From contig NZ_CABVOU010000032.1 in the NCBI RefSeq assembly GCF_902500215.1, positions 1-64,000 of the forward strand: 64,000 nucleotides of DNA, written 5' to 3'. This document shows, piece after piece, positions 26,179 through 35,396 of the stretch. How positions within the stretch are numbered: the first letter of the stretch is position 1; every line of letters starts with the position of its first letter. The stretch comes from Halomonas lysinitropha. GTDB lineage: Bacteria > Pseudomonadota > Gammaproteobacteria > Pseudomonadales > Halomonadaceae. The position numbers and the translations under genes were made by a program. A model generated the notes under the pieces. That model searched no databases, was not told where the DNA came from, and saw only the letters and a program-made list of their open reading frames with translations.

Positions 26179-27048
26179 TTACTCCTCGGGGGTTTCCTCG
26201 CAGGGCTCGGCCTCGAGCAGGCGGATGCGGCGATTGTCGGCGTTGAGCACCGTGAAACGCCAGCCACCGATATCGGTGTGCTCGCCGCGCCCCGGCAGGT
26301 GGCCGAACCGCTGCATCACTAGTCCGCCCAGGGTGTCGAACTCGTCGTCGGAGAAACGGGTGCCGAAGCGATCGTTGAAGTCCTCGATGGTGGTCAGGGC
26401 GCGAATCGCATAGCGATCGTCGCCGAGCTCGCGGATATCGATCTCCTCGTCGATGTCATGTTCATCTTCGATTTCGCCGACGATCTCCTCGAGGATATCC
26501 TCGATAGTGACGATGCCTGCCGTGCCCCCGTACTCATCCACCACCACCGCCATGTGGTTGCGAGTATCCTGGAACTCCTTGAGCAGGCTATTGAGACGCT
26601 TGGATTCAGGGACGAACATCGCCGGACGCAGTACCTCGTCGAGCTGGAAGGGCATGCCGTTGCCTTGGCCGCTGCGCAGCAGGGGCAGCAGATCCTTGGC
26701 TAGCAGGATGCCCTTGACCTCATCCAGGTTCTCGCCGATCACCGGATAGCGGGAGTGTCCGGTCTCGAGTATGACCGGCAGGTACTCCTCGAGGGGCTGG
26801 TCGAGGGCGATGGCGGTGATCTGGGAGCGCGGGATGAGGACCTCGCGCACCTGCTGGTCGCTGATGTTCAGAGCGCCCTCGATGATCATCATGGCGTCCT
26901 GGTCGAGCTTGAGGCGAGAGCCCGCCTGGCGCAGGAATTCCAGCAGCTCATCGCGGGAGCTGGGTTCATCGCTGTCGCTGGACAGGGCGCTGAACAGTTT
27001 GTCGAGCCAGGACTTGCTGCCCTGGCTGCTCGATCGATCTTCGCTCAT
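26179..27048 (-). CDS. corC: CorC/YbeX CBS-domain protein
   Basis: A 289-residue soluble protein. After an N-terminal helical region, two CBS motifs span about residues 70-190 ([11 protein letters not shown] and [26 protein letters not shown]), followed by a CorC_HlyC domain (about 205-285, with [18 protein letters not shown]). In enterics it was linked to Co/Mg efflux via CorA; more recent work ties YbeX to ribosome maturation, fitting its neighbours. It overlaps ybeY by 4 bases, so translation is coupled. Confidence 0.94.
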   Translation of the reverse strand: MSEDRSSSQGSKSWLDKLFSALSSDSDEPSSRDELLEFLRQAGSRLKLDQDAMMIIEGALNISDQQVREVLIPRSQITAIALDQPLEEYLPVILETGHSRYPVIGENLDEVKGILLAKDLLPLLRSGQGNGMPFQLDEVLRPAMFVPESKRLNSLLKEFQDTRNHMAVVVDEYGGTAGIVTIEDILEEIVGEIEDEHDIDEEIDIRELGDDRYAIRALTTIEDFNDRFGTRFSDDEFDTLGGLVMQRFGHLPGRGEHTDIGGWRFTVLNADNRRIRLLEAEPCEETPEE

Positions 27049-27545
27049 GCGTCGGCTCTCTCGTCCTCGGTATCGGAATCGCGATTCGACGGCGCATAGG
27101 GGTCGGCGATCCCCAGCGACGCGAGTATCTCACGCTCAAGGGCCTCCATGGCCTCGGCTTCGGCCTCTTCCTCATGGTCATGACCCAGAAGATGCAAGGT
27201 GCCGTGGACTACCATGTGAGCGTAGTGAGCGCGCAGCGACTTGTCCTGTTCCGCGGCTTCGCGGATCACCACCGGGTGGCAGATCACCAGGTCACCCAGC
27301 AGTGGTAGCTCGACATCCGGCGGGCTCTCGAAGGGGAAGGAGAGCACGTTGGTTGGCTTGTCCATGCCGCGGTAGCTGAGGTTGAGGGCCTGGCTCTCGG
27401 CGTCATCGACGTAGCGTATGGTGAGCTCGTGGCGTGATTCATCGGTATGCCGTGCCAGCACCCCGGCCACCCAGGCCTCGAGCTCGGCTTGGGATGGCAG
27501 ATCTTCCGCCTCCAGGGCGATCTGGCGATCTACGAGGGGGCTCAT
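27045..27545 (-). CDS. ybeY: endoribonuclease/rRNA maturation factor YbeY
   Basis: A 166-residue zinc metalloprotein. The three-His zinc motif is intact: [11 protein letters not shown] (H-x3-H-x5-H). Upstream, [15 protein letters not shown] is a conserved family segment. YbeY takes part in 16S rRNA 3' end maturation and 70S quality control. The C-terminal tail is acidic and slightly longer than in E. coli (155). It overlaps both neighbours by 4 bases (ATGA junctions), a tight operon with phoH and corC. Confidence 0.96.
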   Translation of the reverse strand: MSPLVDRQIALEAEDLPSQAELEAWVAGVLARHTDESRHELTIRYVDDAESQALNLSYRGMDKPTNVLSFPFESPPDVELPLLGDLVICHPVVIREAAEQDKSLRAHYAHMVVHGTLHLLGHDHEEEAEAEAMEALEREILASLGIADPYAPSNRDSDTEDERADA

Positions 27546-28639
27546 GAATCCGCGGATCCTGGGGCGTCGTGGCGCTGCTTGTTCTGCCGGGAACGCTCCA
27601 GGCGTTCCTGTCGCTGGGCCTCGCGTTCCTCGCGCTGGGCGCGTTCGGAGGCTTCCTGTTCGGCCTCGAAGTGGTCATAGGCCTCGATGATGCGCTGCAC
27701 CAGTGGGTGACGTACCACATCCTTGGCGGCAAAGTGGGTCACGCCGATGCCGGGGGTTCCCTTGAGCACCTCGAGCACCTGGATCAGCCCCGAACTCTGG
27801 CCGCGGGGCAGGTCGACCTGGGTGATGTCGCCGGTGATCACCGCGGTGGAGCCGAAGCCGATGCGAGTCAGGAACATCTTCATCTGTTCGCGAGTGGTGT
27901 TCTGGCTCTCGTCGAGGATGATGAAGGCGTTGTTGAGGGTGCGTCCGCGCATGTAGGCCAGCGGGGCGATCTCGATGACCTGGCGTTCGATCAGCTTGGC
28001 CACCTGCTCGAAGCCGATCATCTCGTAGAGAGCGTCGTAGAGCGGGCGCAGGTAAGGGTCGATCTTCTGGGCCAGGTCGCCGGGCAGGAAGCCGAGCTTC
28101 TCGCCGGCCTCCACGGCCGGACGCACCAGCAGGATGCGGCGCACTTCCTGCTGGTTGAGGGCCTCTACCGCCGCCGCCACGGCCAGGTAGGTCTTGCCGG
28201 TACCCGCCGGGCCGATGCCGAAGTTGATGTCATGCGCGCGAATGCTCTGCACATAGTTCTGCTGGTTCAGGCCGCGTGGCTTGATCAGCGTGCGCGGCGT
28301 GCGCAGCAGGACTTCGTCGTCAGGTTCTCCGCCTTCCTCTTCATCCAGCGCCTCCAGGCCCGATTCCTGCAGGAAGAGGTGCACGGTATCCGGGTCCAGG
28401 TCGCTGACCTCGGCCTCGCGGTAGAGGTGTTCCAGTACGTTGGCGGCTGCCTTGACGCGATGAGACGGTCCCGCGAGCTGGAAGATGTTGCCGCGGTTGC
28501 GAAGGGTGATGCCGAGTCGCGACTCGACCAGCTTGAGATTCTCGTCGCGCTGGCCGCAGAGGTTGGCCAGGCGACGGGGGTCGTTGGGCTCGAGATTCAG
28601 AGTAATGATGCGGTTGGCCTGGGAGGCTGGTTGGGTCAA
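27542..28639 (-). CDS. ybeZ: PhoH-like ATPase YbeZ
   Basis: A P-loop ATPase of the PhoH family. The Walker A is [13 protein letters not shown], the Walker B region [12 protein letters not shown], and [20 protein letters not shown] is characteristic. The N-terminal KH-like part begins [10 protein letters not shown]. There is no ATG near the expected N-terminus; I chose the TTG at 28639 (365 residues, near E. coli YbeZ). The frame is open to a GTG at 28747, but that lies inside miaB. YbeZ partners YbeY in rRNA processing. The C-terminus is a basic coiled segment rich in Glu, Arg and Gln. Confidence 0.92.
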   Translation of the reverse strand: MTQPASQANRIITLNLEPNDPRRLANLCGQRDENLKLVESRLGITLRNRGNIFQLAGPSHRVKAAANVLEHLYREAEVSDLDPDTVHLFLQESGLEALDEEEGGEPDDEVLLRTPRTLIKPRGLNQQNYVQSIRAHDINFGIGPAGTGKTYLAVAAAVEALNQQEVRRILLVRPAVEAGEKLGFLPGDLAQKIDPYLRPLYDALYEMIGFEQVAKLIERQVIEIAPLAYMRGRTLNNAFIILDESQNTTREQMKMFLTRIGFGSTAVITGDITQVDLPRGQSSGLIQVLEVLKGTPGIGVTHFAAKDVVRHPLVQRIIEAYDHFEAEQEASERAQREEREAQRQERLERSRQNKQRHDAPGSADS

Positions 28640-28680
28640 GTCGGGGTGGTCCGTGGCTGATGGGTTTAGGGCCAGCTTAC

Positions 28681-28702
28681 TGCCCCGGTGCTGGCCGGGG
28701 CA
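28681..28702 (-). other. hairpin in the miaB-ybeZ intercistronic region
   Basis: TGCCCCGG and CCGGGGCA pair with a 6-base loop, just after the miaB stop and 42 bases before the proposed ybeZ start. There is no T run on the minus strand, so it is more likely an mRNA structure (processing or stability) than a terminator. Confidence 0.45.
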
Positions 28703-28715
28703 ACGGCAGAGCAAC

Positions 28716-30059
28716 TCAGTAGCGCGCGGGGGAAGCGAGCTCGCCACGCAGCGAGTTGGGCAGCGCCTCGCTGATCTCCACGTCGACGAAATAGCCGATC
28801 AGCTCCGTCGGGTTGGGCGCACGGAAATTGACCACCCGGTTGTTCTCGGTACGTCCGGAGAGCTGGCCCGGATCCTTCGCCGAGAAGCCGGTGACCAGAA
28901 TGCGCTGGGTGGAGCCCACCATGCGGCGGCTGATCTGCATCGCCTGCTGGTTGATGCGCTCCTGAAGAATGGCCAGGCGCTGCTTCTTGACGCTTTCCGG
29001 GGTGTCGTCTTCGAGATTCGCGGCCGGCGTGCCGGGGCGCGCCGAGTAGACGAAGCTGAAGGAGTGATCGAAGCCGATGCGGTGGATCAGATCCATGGTG
29101 GCCTCGAAGTCCGTCTCGGTCTCGCCCGGAAAGCCGATGATGAAATCCGACGAGAAGCTGATGTCCGGCCGCAGTTCGCGGATACGCTCGAGTTTCTCGA
29201 CATACTCCTCAACGCCATGGCCGCGCTTCATGGCCGCAAGTACGCGATCCGAGCCGGCCTGCACCGGGAGGTGCAGATGGCTGACCAGCTCGGGAATCTC
29301 CCCATAGGCCTCGATCAGGCTGTCGGAGAACTCCACCGGGTGGGAGGTGGTGAAGCGGACACGATCGATGCCTTCAACGGCCGCCACGCAGGCGATCAGC
29401 TCGGCCAGGTCTATCTCATCGCCCAGCTGGTTGGCGCCGCGGTAGGCATTGACGTTCTGTCCCAGCAGGTTGATCTCGCGCACGCCCTGGTCAGCCAGAT
29501 GGATCACCTCGTCCATCACCGGCTCGAAGGGGCGCGAGACCTCCTCGCCGCGGGTATAGGGCACCACGCAGAAGGTACAGTACTTGGAGCAGCCTTCCAT
29601 CACCGAGACGAAGGCGGTGGCGCCGTCGGAGCTTGGCTTGGGCAGGTGATCGAATTTTTCGATCTCGGGGAAGGTGACGTCGACCACCGAGATCTGGTCC
29701 TGCTGGCGCGAGTCGAGCATCGATGGCACCCGATGCAGGGTCTGCGGGCCGAATACCATATCGACATGGGGGGCGCGCTTGCGCAGCGCCTCGCCCTCCT
29801 GACTGGCCACGCATCCGCCGACGCCGATCAGCAGGTCGGGGTTGGCCTCCTTGAGCTTCTTCCAGCGCCCCAGCTGATGGAACACCTTCTCCTGGGCTTT
29901 CTCACGGATGGAGCAGGTGTTGAGCAGGATGACGTCGGCATCACGCTCGTCGTCGGTGAGCTCGAGCTGATGGGATTCGCCGAGTAGATCCGCCATGCGT
30001 GCGGAGTCGTACTCGTTCATCTGGCAGCCGTGCGTCTTGATGAAGAGTTTCTTCGCCAT
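28716..30059 (-). CDS. miaB: tRNA-2-methylthio-N6-dimethylallyladenosine synthase
   Basis: A 447-residue radical-SAM enzyme that adds the 2-methylthio group to i6A37 in tRNAs reading U-starting codons. The N-terminal UPF0004 domain ([35 protein letters not shown]) binds the second Fe-S cluster. The radical-SAM cluster is [13 protein letters not shown] preceded by a third Cys (SKYCTFC). A C-terminal TRAM domain ends the protein. The ATG at 30059 gives the family start [13 protein letters not shown]; upstream in-frame starts add unrelated residues. It is the first gene of the miaB-ybeZ-ybeY-corC-lnt operon. Confidence 0.96.
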   Translation of the reverse strand: MAKKLFIKTHGCQMNEYDSARMADLLGESHQLELTDDERDADVILLNTCSIREKAQEKVFHQLGRWKKLKEANPDLLIGVGGCVASQEGEALRKRAPHVDMVFGPQTLHRVPSMLDSRQQDQISVVDVTFPEIEKFDHLPKPSSDGATAFVSVMEGCSKYCTFCVVPYTRGEEVSRPFEPVMDEVIHLADQGVREINLLGQNVNAYRGANQLGDEIDLAELIACVAAVEGIDRVRFTTSHPVEFSDSLIEAYGEIPELVSHLHLPVQAGSDRVLAAMKRGHGVEEYVEKLERIRELRPDISFSSDFIIGFPGETETDFEATMDLIHRIGFDHSFSFVYSARPGTPAANLEDDTPESVKKQRLAILQERINQQAMQISRRMVGSTQRILVTGFSAKDPGQLSGRTENNRVVNFRAPNPTELIGYFVDVEISEALPNSLRGELASPARY

Positions 30060-30146
30060 AAGAATAGGTCGCGGCATCTGGCGCGACGGTGCACCGGTGG
30101 ATGGATGTTGGCAGATGGCCGAATGGCCATCCGGAGAAGACCTACC

Positions 30147-30180
30147 ATTATACGCCGCTGCCCCCAACCGGGCCAGCGGC
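30147..30180 (-). promoter_or_regulatory. candidate miaB promoter with adjacent inverted repeat
   Basis: The minus strand shows a perfect -10, TATAAT (30152-30147), about 88 bases before miaB. The matching -35 is weak. Immediately upstream, GCCGCTG (30154-30160) and CAGCGGC (30174-30180) form a 7-bp inverted repeat with a 13-base spacer covering the -15 to -40 region. A regulator site is possible. Confidence 0.45.
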
Positions 30181-30318
30181 CGGCGGGTGCGACTGTGGTA
30201 CCCTGTGCGGTTTGCAGGGACGAGAGCAGAGGCCCGCTCTGGTCAGAAAGTGAGCGACAGCGGCACGAGTCGGTTGGTATGCCGGCTGTCGGCAACTTTC
30301 CAGCGGTTTTCCCGATGG

Positions 30319-30341
30319 TTGTCCACAGTCGCTGTGGGTAA
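30319..30341. promoter_or_regulatory. inverted pair of DnaA-box-like 9-mers / 12-bp hairpin
   Basis: TTGTCCACA (30319-30327) and, inverted, TTACCCACA (30341-30333) each differ at one base from the DnaA box TTATCCACA, with a 5-base gap. As RNA, the wider sequence forms a 12-bp stem with two G-U pairs and a TCG loop. It may be a DnaA site, a leader hairpin, or chance. Confidence 0.35.
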
Positions 30342-30433
30342 CCTTCACCACGAACATCAACGTCGCCGCCACGGTCTTTCGTGGGTGGTGCATCTTTCGC
30401 GACACGCGAGCCTTGGACAGCCAGGACAACGGC

Positions 30434-31063
30434 ATGACGATACATAAACTCAAGATTCTGACACTGGGCGTGGCGCTCGCGACGCTCCCCCAAGCTCTGC
30501 ATGCTCAGGAGGAAGCCGACGGCACCGCCTGGGTGTCGGATGAGCTCACCACCTATGTGCGCAGTGGCCCGACCGACGGCTATCGGATCATCGGCACCCT
30601 GACCGCCGGCGAGCCGGTCACGGTGCTCGAGACCAGCGGCGACTACAGCCGGGTGGAGGACGCCGATGGCGACGACGTCTGGGTGCTCAGCAGCGAGCTG
30701 CAGGAGGACCCCAGCGCCCAGCAGCAACTGCCCGCACTGGAAGCCCGGGTGAATGAGCTGACCGACGAGCTTTCCGGTATCAACGACACCTGGGAGAGCC
30801 GTACCGCGTCGATGACCGAGACCCTCGAGGTCCGCGAGCGGCGCATCGCCGAACTCGAGGCGCGCAACTCGGCGCTCGAGGGGGAGACCGAGCAGTCGCG
30901 CTCCACCATCCGCGAACTCCAGGCTCGCCTGGATACCCAGGAGGAAGACCTGCTGATGCGCTACTTCATGTACGGTGGCGGAGTCGCCGGCGCCGGCCTG
31001 CTGGTGGGGCTGATCGTGCCTCATCTGCCGCGTCGTCGCCGCAAGCGCGATCGCTGGTTCTGA
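30434..31063 (+). CDS. TIGR04211/YgiM-type SH3 domain protein
   Basis: A 209-residue envelope protein. A signal peptide ends near ALHAQ (residue 25). A bacterial SH3 domain follows (about 30-95, with VRSGPTDGYRIIGTLTAGEPV and VWVLSSEL), then a coiled coil (about 100-175, rich in Glu/Arg/Leu), one membrane helix (YGGGVAGAGLLVGLIVP) and a basic tail RRRRKRDRWF. The order matches E. coli YgiM (206 residues). The ATG at 30434 is preferred to a TTG at 30413 because it starts the signal peptide correctly. The function of the family is unknown; a cell-wall-sensing role is inference. Confidence 0.88.
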   Translation: MTIHKLKILTLGVALATLPQALHAQEEADGTAWVSDELTTYVRSGPTDGYRIIGTLTAGEPVTVLETSGDYSRVEDADGDDVWVLSSELQEDPSAQQQLPALEARVNELTDELSGINDTWESRTASMTETLEVRERRIAELEARNSALEGETEQSRSTIRELQARLDTQEEDLLMRYFMYGGGVAGAGLLVGLIVPHLPRRRRKRDRWF

Positions 31064-31085
31064 TGCCGGCCCGGCAGGAGGCATG

Positions 31086-31709
31086 ATGGCCAATGAATGG
31101 CGGGAGCGCTGGCGCGAGGGGCGCATCGGTTTCCATCGTGACCGGCCCCATCCGCTTCTGGTCCGCTACTGGCCCGGTCTGGGGGTCCGAGCCGGCACCA
31201 AGGTGCTGGTGCCGTTGTGCGGCAAGAGCCTGGACATGCGCTGGCTGGCGCATGACCATCCGGTGCTGGGCATCGAGCTGGCTGGGCAGGCCATCGAGGC
31301 CTTCGTCGCCGAGGGCGTGGGGGAGGTAACCCGCTATCGCCAGGCCGGTTTCGACATCTGTCGCCAGGGCAGCGTGGAGCTCTGGAGCGGCGACTTCTTC
31401 CACTTCCATATCGAACAGGCGGCGGAGATCGGGGCCTTCTATGATCGCGCCGCCCTGATCGCCCTGCCGGCGGCCACCCGCCAGCGCTACGCCTTCCACC
31501 TGGCCCAGCTGATCCCACCCGGTGCTCGAGGGCTGCTGATCAGCCTGACGCGTGACCCCGGCGGGCCGCCCTTCAGCGTGTCCGCCGAGGAAGTGCTCGA
31601 GCTGTTCGAGCCCAACTTCCGCGTCACGCATCTGGAGGACGGCGAGCCGGAGCCTAACGGCTTTCGTGAAACCGCCTGGGCGCTGGAGCGTCGTGGCCCG
31701 CTGACCTGA
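31086..31709 (+). CDS. tpm: thiopurine S-methyltransferase
   Basis: A 207-residue SAM-dependent methyltransferase. It begins with the family block WRERWREGRIGFHRDRPHPLL and includes VLVPLCGKSLDMRWLA (SAM loop) and YDRAALIALPAATRQRYAFHL. In pseudomonads such enzymes methylate thiopurines and confer tellurite or selenite resistance by methylation; the native substrate is uncertain. A strong AGGAGG lies before two tandem ATG codons (31083 and 31086); spacing favours 31086. It is 22 bases after the SH3 gene and ends 6 bases from the convergent lipoprotein gene. Confidence 0.93.
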   Translation: MANEWRERWREGRIGFHRDRPHPLLVRYWPGLGVRAGTKVLVPLCGKSLDMRWLAHDHPVLGIELAGQAIEAFVAEGVGEVTRYRQAGFDICRQGSVELWSGDFFHFHIEQAAEIGAFYDRAALIALPAATRQRYAFHLAQLIPPGARGLLISLTRDPGGPPFSVSAEEVLELFEPNFRVTHLEDGEPEPNGFRETAWALERRGPLT

Positions 31710-31715
31710 ACAGAT

Positions 31716-32306
31716 TCAGCGTGCCAGCAGCTGACCCAGCTCGGGGTCGCGGAAGGCGCGGTCGAGACCGTCCGAGAGCAACTCGTTGACCATGCGGGTG
31801 TTGGCCTCCTTGCCCGGGCGCACAGCATAGCTCTGGGTGCGACGCGAGGTGTAGGTGCCGGTATAGGTGTTGCCATCGTTGGTCGCCTCGGCGATCAGCA
31901 CCGATTCGAGTCGTGCCTCGTCGATGACGGGACGGCTCTTGCCACGCTCGTAGCCCAGGTGATCCAGGGTCAGTGTCAGGCTGGGTCTTCCCTCGGCTTG
32001 CTCGGCCGTGGGAGTGAAGCCCATTTCCCGCAACGCACGTTCCGCTTCCGCCTGCAGTCGAGGCACCAGCTCATGGGCATTCACGGTGATCACCGCGGTG
32101 GACATGGCGCTGCCGGTTCGGGTACCGATGACCTCGCTGTCGCGACCGTCCACGGCCGTCACCGTGACCGCCTGGCCGTTACCGCTCTGCGGCACCTGGG
32201 CCGTTCGCTTGGGATCGAGTTGCAGGTAGTGAGGGCTGGAACAGCCGGCCAGCCACCCGGTGGCGAGCAGCAGGGCGCAGGCACCCAGGACATGACGACG
32301 CTGCAT
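31716..32306 (-). CDS. YajG family lipoprotein
   Basis: A 196-residue lipoprotein with the lipobox L-A-G-C at residues 19-22 (GWLAGCSSPHYLQLDP). The YajG pattern continues with the LDPKR start, a DGR segment (VDGRDSEVIGTR), and a C-terminal domain ending in NELLSDGLDRAFRDPELGQLLA. YajG proteins are outer-membrane-linked lipoproteins without an established function. A -10 TATACT (32342-32337, minus) lies about 30 bases upstream. It converges with tpm. Confidence 0.82.
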   Translation of the reverse strand: MQRRHVLGACALLLATGWLAGCSSPHYLQLDPKRTAQVPQSGNGQAVTVTAVDGRDSEVIGTRTGSAMSTAVITVNAHELVPRLQAEAERALREMGFTPTAEQAEGRPSLTLTLDHLGYERGKSRPVIDEARLESVLIAEATNDGNTYTGTYTSRRTQSYAVRPGKEANTRMVNELLSDGLDRAFRDPELGQLLAR

Positions 32307-32428
32307 GGAGAGTCTCCTGAAGATGGCGGGGCATCGAGTATAGCCTCCGGCCCTGATGGCGGGAACCGGTGGCGCGACCCGTTCCCGGCTAGGCGTTACA
32401 CTGCAGGGACAGCCACAGGAGCCACGAC

Positions 32429-32854
32429 ATGATCCGACCCGCCACCCGGGAGGAGTACCCGCATCTTGTCGACATCTGGCTGCGTGCCTCCCGGCAAGCC
32501 CACCCCTTCATTGACGAGGCCTGCTGGAGGGCGCGTGCCGATGACATGGCGCTTCGCCGTCTACCCGCCTGCGAGGTGCAAGTGCTGGAGGCCGGCCGGC
32601 GCGTGATCGGCTTCTATGCCATGCACGATGATCATCTCGAGGCCCTGTTCGTGGATCCCGAGGTGCAGAGTTTCGGGCATGGCAGCGGCTTGATGGCCCA
32701 CGCCATGACGGGCCACTCTTCCATCACCCTCTGGGTCTATTCGCGTAATGTGCGTGCCGTCTCCTTCTATCGGCGGCTGGGTTTCAGCATTGTCGATGAG
32801 CGCGAAGACCCCGAAACCGGGGAACCAGAGTCGCTCATGGCCTGGTCACGCTGA
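32429..32854 (+). CDS. GNAT family N-acetyltransferase
   Basis: A 141-residue GNAT enzyme similar in size to E. coli YjaB. It starts [20 protein letters not shown]. The acetyl-CoA-binding A motif is degenerate ([12 protein letters not shown], for R/Q-x-x-G-x-G/A), and the B motif is clear: [21 protein letters not shown]. The substrate is unknown. It stands alone on the plus strand upstream of rpe. Confidence 0.87.
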   Translation: MIRPATREEYPHLVDIWLRASRQAHPFIDEACWRARADDMALRRLPACEVQVLEAGRRVIGFYAMHDDHLEALFVDPEVQSFGHGSGLMAHAMTGHSSITLWVYSRNVRAVSFYRRLGFSIVDEREDPETGEPESLMAWSR

Positions 32855-32885
32855 CAGCACGCGGCGTCATGCTTGCATGCGCGGC

Positions 32886-32913
32886 CCAGAGCCTCGCGAG
32901 GCTCTGGTAGAAT
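32886..32913 (+). promoter_or_regulatory. 22-bp perfect palindrome abutting an extended -10 upstream of rpe
   Basis: CCAGAGCCTCG / CGAGGCTCTGG (32886-32907) is a perfect palindrome. The next bases, TAGAAT (32908-32913), with TG at the extended -10 position inside the palindrome, form a plausible promoter for rpe. It could be an operator or the hairpin end of the GNAT transcript; there is no T run. Confidence 0.45.
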
Positions 32914-32960
32914 GTTCCGGATCGCGCGATCGCCTGCACACCCTCATGACGGACGACTCC

Positions 32961-33659
32961 ATGACTGACCCGACCCGCGACTTCCTGATCGCTCCTTCCA
33001 TCCTCTCCGCCGATTTCGCCCGACTTGGTGCCGAAGTGGATGATGTACTGGCCTCCGGCGCGGACATTGTTCATTTCGACGTGATGGACAACCACTACGT
33101 GCCCAACCTCACGATCGGGCCGATGGTCTGCGAGGCCCTGCGCAAGCACGGGGTGAGCGCACCCATCGACGCCCATCTGATGGTCAAGCCGGTGGACCGG
33201 CTGATCGGTGATTTCATCGACGCCGGGGCCAGCTATATCACCTTTCACCCGGAGGCCTCCGACCACATCGACCGCTCGCTGCAGCTGATCCGTGACGCTG
33301 GCTGCCAGGCCGGTCTGGTCTTCAATCCGGCCACGCCGCTCTCCTTCCTTGACTACGTGATGGACAAGGTCGACATGATCCTGCTGATGAGTGTCAACCC
33401 AGGCTTCGGTGGTCAGTCTTTCCTGCCCGGCACGCTGGACAAGCTGCGCGAGGCCCGGCGGCGCATCGATGCCTCGGGTCGCTCGATCCGCCTGGAGATC
33501 GACGGTGGGGTGAAGGTCGACAACATCGCCGAGATCGCCCGGGCCGGCGCCGATACTTTCGTGGCCGGATCGGCCGTGTTCAAGGCGCGCAACGAGGCTG
33601 ATCCGCATCGCTACGATAGCGTGATCCGCGATTTTCGCGACCAGCTGGCCAGGATATAG
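32961..33659 (+). CDS. rpe: ribulose-phosphate 3-epimerase
   Basis: A 232-residue TIM-barrel enzyme interconverting ribulose 5-phosphate and xylulose 5-phosphate in the pentose phosphate pathway. Conserved metal-site segments are present: [35 protein letters not shown] and LEIDGGV. The length equals other bacterial Rpe proteins plus a short N-terminal tail. The ATG at 32961 is used; an in-frame ATG at 32946 is the alternative. Confidence 0.96.
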   Translation: MTDPTRDFLIAPSILSADFARLGAEVDDVLASGADIVHFDVMDNHYVPNLTIGPMVCEALRKHGVSAPIDAHLMVKPVDRLIGDFIDAGASYITFHPEASDHIDRSLQLIRDAGCQAGLVFNPATPLSFLDYVMDKVDMILLMSVNPGFGGQSFLPGTLDKLREARRRIDASGRSIRLEIDGGVKVDNIAEIARAGADTFVAGSAVFKARNEADPHRYDSVIRDFRDQLARI

Positions 33660-33667
33660 GCCGCCCC

Positions 33668-33964
33668 TTGGATGAGACGCCCCCCACGCGCTTGTGGCAC
33701 CTCTACGTGGTGGAGACGGCCGGCGGCGCGCTTTATACAGGGATCACCACCGACGTGGTCCGCCGCCTGGCCGAGCACCGTGCCGGCCGGGGAGCCAAGG
33801 CGTTGCGTGGCAAGGGGCCGCTGGTGCTTCGCCATCAGGAGCCCGTCGGCAGCCACGCTGAGGCGTTACGCCTGGAAGCACGCCTGAAGCGCCTGCCCGC
33901 GGCGGCCAAGCGCACCTGGCTGGCAGGGCGGAGGGCGATGACGGCAGCGGACCCGATGGCCTGA
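33668..33964 (+). CDS. GIY-YIG nuclease superfamily protein (UPF0213/YhbQ-like)
   Basis: A 98-residue single-domain GIY-YIG protein. The pattern W-x-L-Y-V-V-E-T ... [16 protein letters not shown] is complete, with the conserved catalytic Arg region and the final Glu in [12 protein letters not shown]. The start codon is TTG at 33668 because no ATG occurs near the N-terminus. YhbQ proteins act on nucleic acids in vitro; the cellular role is unclear. It follows rpe by 8 bases and may share its message. Confidence 0.85.
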   Translation: MDETPPTRLWHLYVVETAGGALYTGITTDVVRRLAEHRAGRGAKALRGKGPLVLRHQEPVGSHAEALRLEARLKRLPAAAKRTWLAGRRAMTAADPMA

Positions 33965-33990
33965 GGGTCTGCCCGCATGAAGTGCCTGGC

Positions 33991-35289
33991 TCAGTGAAGC
34001 TTCATGCGGGGCTTGAGGAAGCGGTTGATGCCATCCACCACCACGATGAGGCCTGTCTTGAGCGTGCCGTGGATGGCACGCTGGTGCATGCGGTAGAGCG
34101 AGGCATAGAAGAACTTCGCCAGGTGGCCCTCGATGAACAGGCTGCGTGTCGAGGCGCCTCGCATCAGGCTCCCGACGGCCTCGAAATGCGCCAGTGAGAT
34201 CAAGGATCCTCGGTCCCGGTAGACGAAGGGCTTCAGCGGCTTGCCGTTCAGTTGGGCCCGCAGGTTGTGATAGAGCGTCGAGACCTGCTGATGGGCGGCC
34301 TGGGCGCGGGGTGGCACCGTGCTGCCATCCTCCTGTGGGCAGCTGGCACAGTCTCCCATGGCGAAGAGATGCGGGTCCGCCGTGCTCTGCAGGCTCTGGT
34401 GGACCTTGAGTCGGTGGTTGGATTCCGTCGGTAGGCCCAGCTCCGAGAGGAAGGGCGGGGCCTTGATGCCTGCGGCCCAGACGCCGAGATCCGTGTCGAT
34501 GCGCCTGCCATCGGCGGTATGGATCGCGTTGGCCTCCACCCGGGTCACGCGGGTGTCGGCATGGATTCGCACGCCGAGGCCCTCGAGCTCCTGGTGGACC
34601 GACTGGCTGATGCGCTCGGGCAGGGGCGGCAGGATCCGCGGGGCGGCTTCGATCAGATGAACCTCGAGGTGGTCGCTGTCCAGATCCGTGACTCCGTAGC
34701 TTTGGAGCATTCGCGATGCTTCATGGAGTTCCGCCGCGAGTTCAACGCCGGTGGCGCCGGCGCCGACGATGCCGACGACCATGCGGGTATGTCCCTCACT
34801 GCCCGGATTGCTGTGGCGCAGGAAGGTGTTGAGCATGTCCCGACGGAACGCCTCAGCTTGTTGCGGGCTGTCGAGGAAGTGGCAGTGCTCGCTGACGCCC
34901 GGTGTATCGAAATCATTGCTGACACTGCCAACCGCCAGCACCAGGAAGTCATACCCCAGTGTGCGGGATGGCAGCACTTCGCTGCCCTCCTCGTCGAGGA
35001 TGGGGGCCAGGGTCAGGGTGCGGCCTTCGCGGTCGATACTACACAGGGTGCCGCGCTGGAAGCGGTAGCCATGGACAGCGGAGTGCCCCTGGTAGGAGAT
35101 CTCGTCGAGCCCCGAGTCCAGTGCCCCGGTAGCGACCTCATGCAGCAGCGGCTTCCAGATATGCGTCACATTGCGATCAACCAGCACGATCTCGGCTTGC
35201 CCACGCCGGCCGAGCTTGCGGCCTAGCCGCGTGACCAGCTCGAGGCCGCCGGCACCACCCCCGACCACGACGATTCTTGGCACACTCAT
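33991..35289 (-). CDS. ndh: type II NADH dehydrogenase (NDH-2)
   Basis: A 432-residue peripheral membrane flavoenzyme that passes electrons from NADH to quinone without pumping protons. The FAD motif is IVVVGGGAGGLELV; the NADH motif is VGIVGAGATGVELAAEL; the late FAD segment is LFAMGDCASC. The C-terminal part includes the amphipathic membrane-binding region (FFYASLYRMHQRAIHG). The ATG at 35289 has GGAG upstream; the frame is open for 75 bases more. It is divergent from gph. Confidence 0.93.
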   Translation of the reverse strand: MSVPRIVVVGGGAGGLELVTRLGRKLGRRGQAEIVLVDRNVTHIWKPLLHEVATGALDSGLDEISYQGHSAVHGYRFQRGTLCSIDREGRTLTLAPILDEEGSEVLPSRTLGYDFLVLAVGSVSNDFDTPGVSEHCHFLDSPQQAEAFRRDMLNTFLRHSNPGSEGHTRMVVGIVGAGATGVELAAELHEASRMLQSYGVTDLDSDHLEVHLIEAAPRILPPLPERISQSVHQELEGLGVRIHADTRVTRVEANAIHTADGRRIDTDLGVWAAGIKAPPFLSELGLPTESNHRLKVHQSLQSTADPHLFAMGDCASCPQEDGSTVPPRAQAAHQQVSTLYHNLRAQLNGKPLKPFVYRDRGSLISLAHFEAVGSLMRGASTRSLFIEGHLAKFFYASLYRMHQRAIHGTLKTGLIVVVDGINRFLKPRMKLH

Positions 35290-35338
35290 GCAGCGACTCC
35301 AGATAAGTGACGGGCCTCCAGCATAAGCCCTTGCCCGA

Positions 35339-35367
35339 TTTTCTGCCCATGGCCTGTCCGGCATAAT
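35339..35367 (+). promoter_or_regulatory. candidate gph promoter
   Basis: CATAAT (35362-35367) matches the -10 consensus at 5 of 6 positions. TTTTCT 17 bases upstream is a weak -35. It lies about 30 bases before gph. Confidence 0.3.
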
Positions 35368-35396
35368 GTTCGCCCGACCGTATTGCGAGAGGCCTC

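Larger units (their letters stand above)
30060..30433. other. divergent intergenic region between miaB and the SH3-domain gene
   Basis: These 374 bases hold no gene I can support. They contain a minus-strand -10 for miaB (30147-30152), an inverted repeat next to it (30154-30180), and an inverted pair of DnaA-box-like 9-mers (30319-30341) on the side of the SH3 gene. Confidence 0.55.

Noticed and set aside
30319-30341. Replication origin
   Set aside because: Only two DnaA-like 9-mers, each with a mismatch; no AT-rich unwinding region and no dnaA, dnaN, gyrB or parAB nearby.
33972-34010. Inverted repeat CCCGCATGAAG / CTTCATGCGGG as a terminator at the ndh 3' end
   Set aside because: Half lies inside the ndh coding end, the loop is 17 bases, and there is no T run on either strand.
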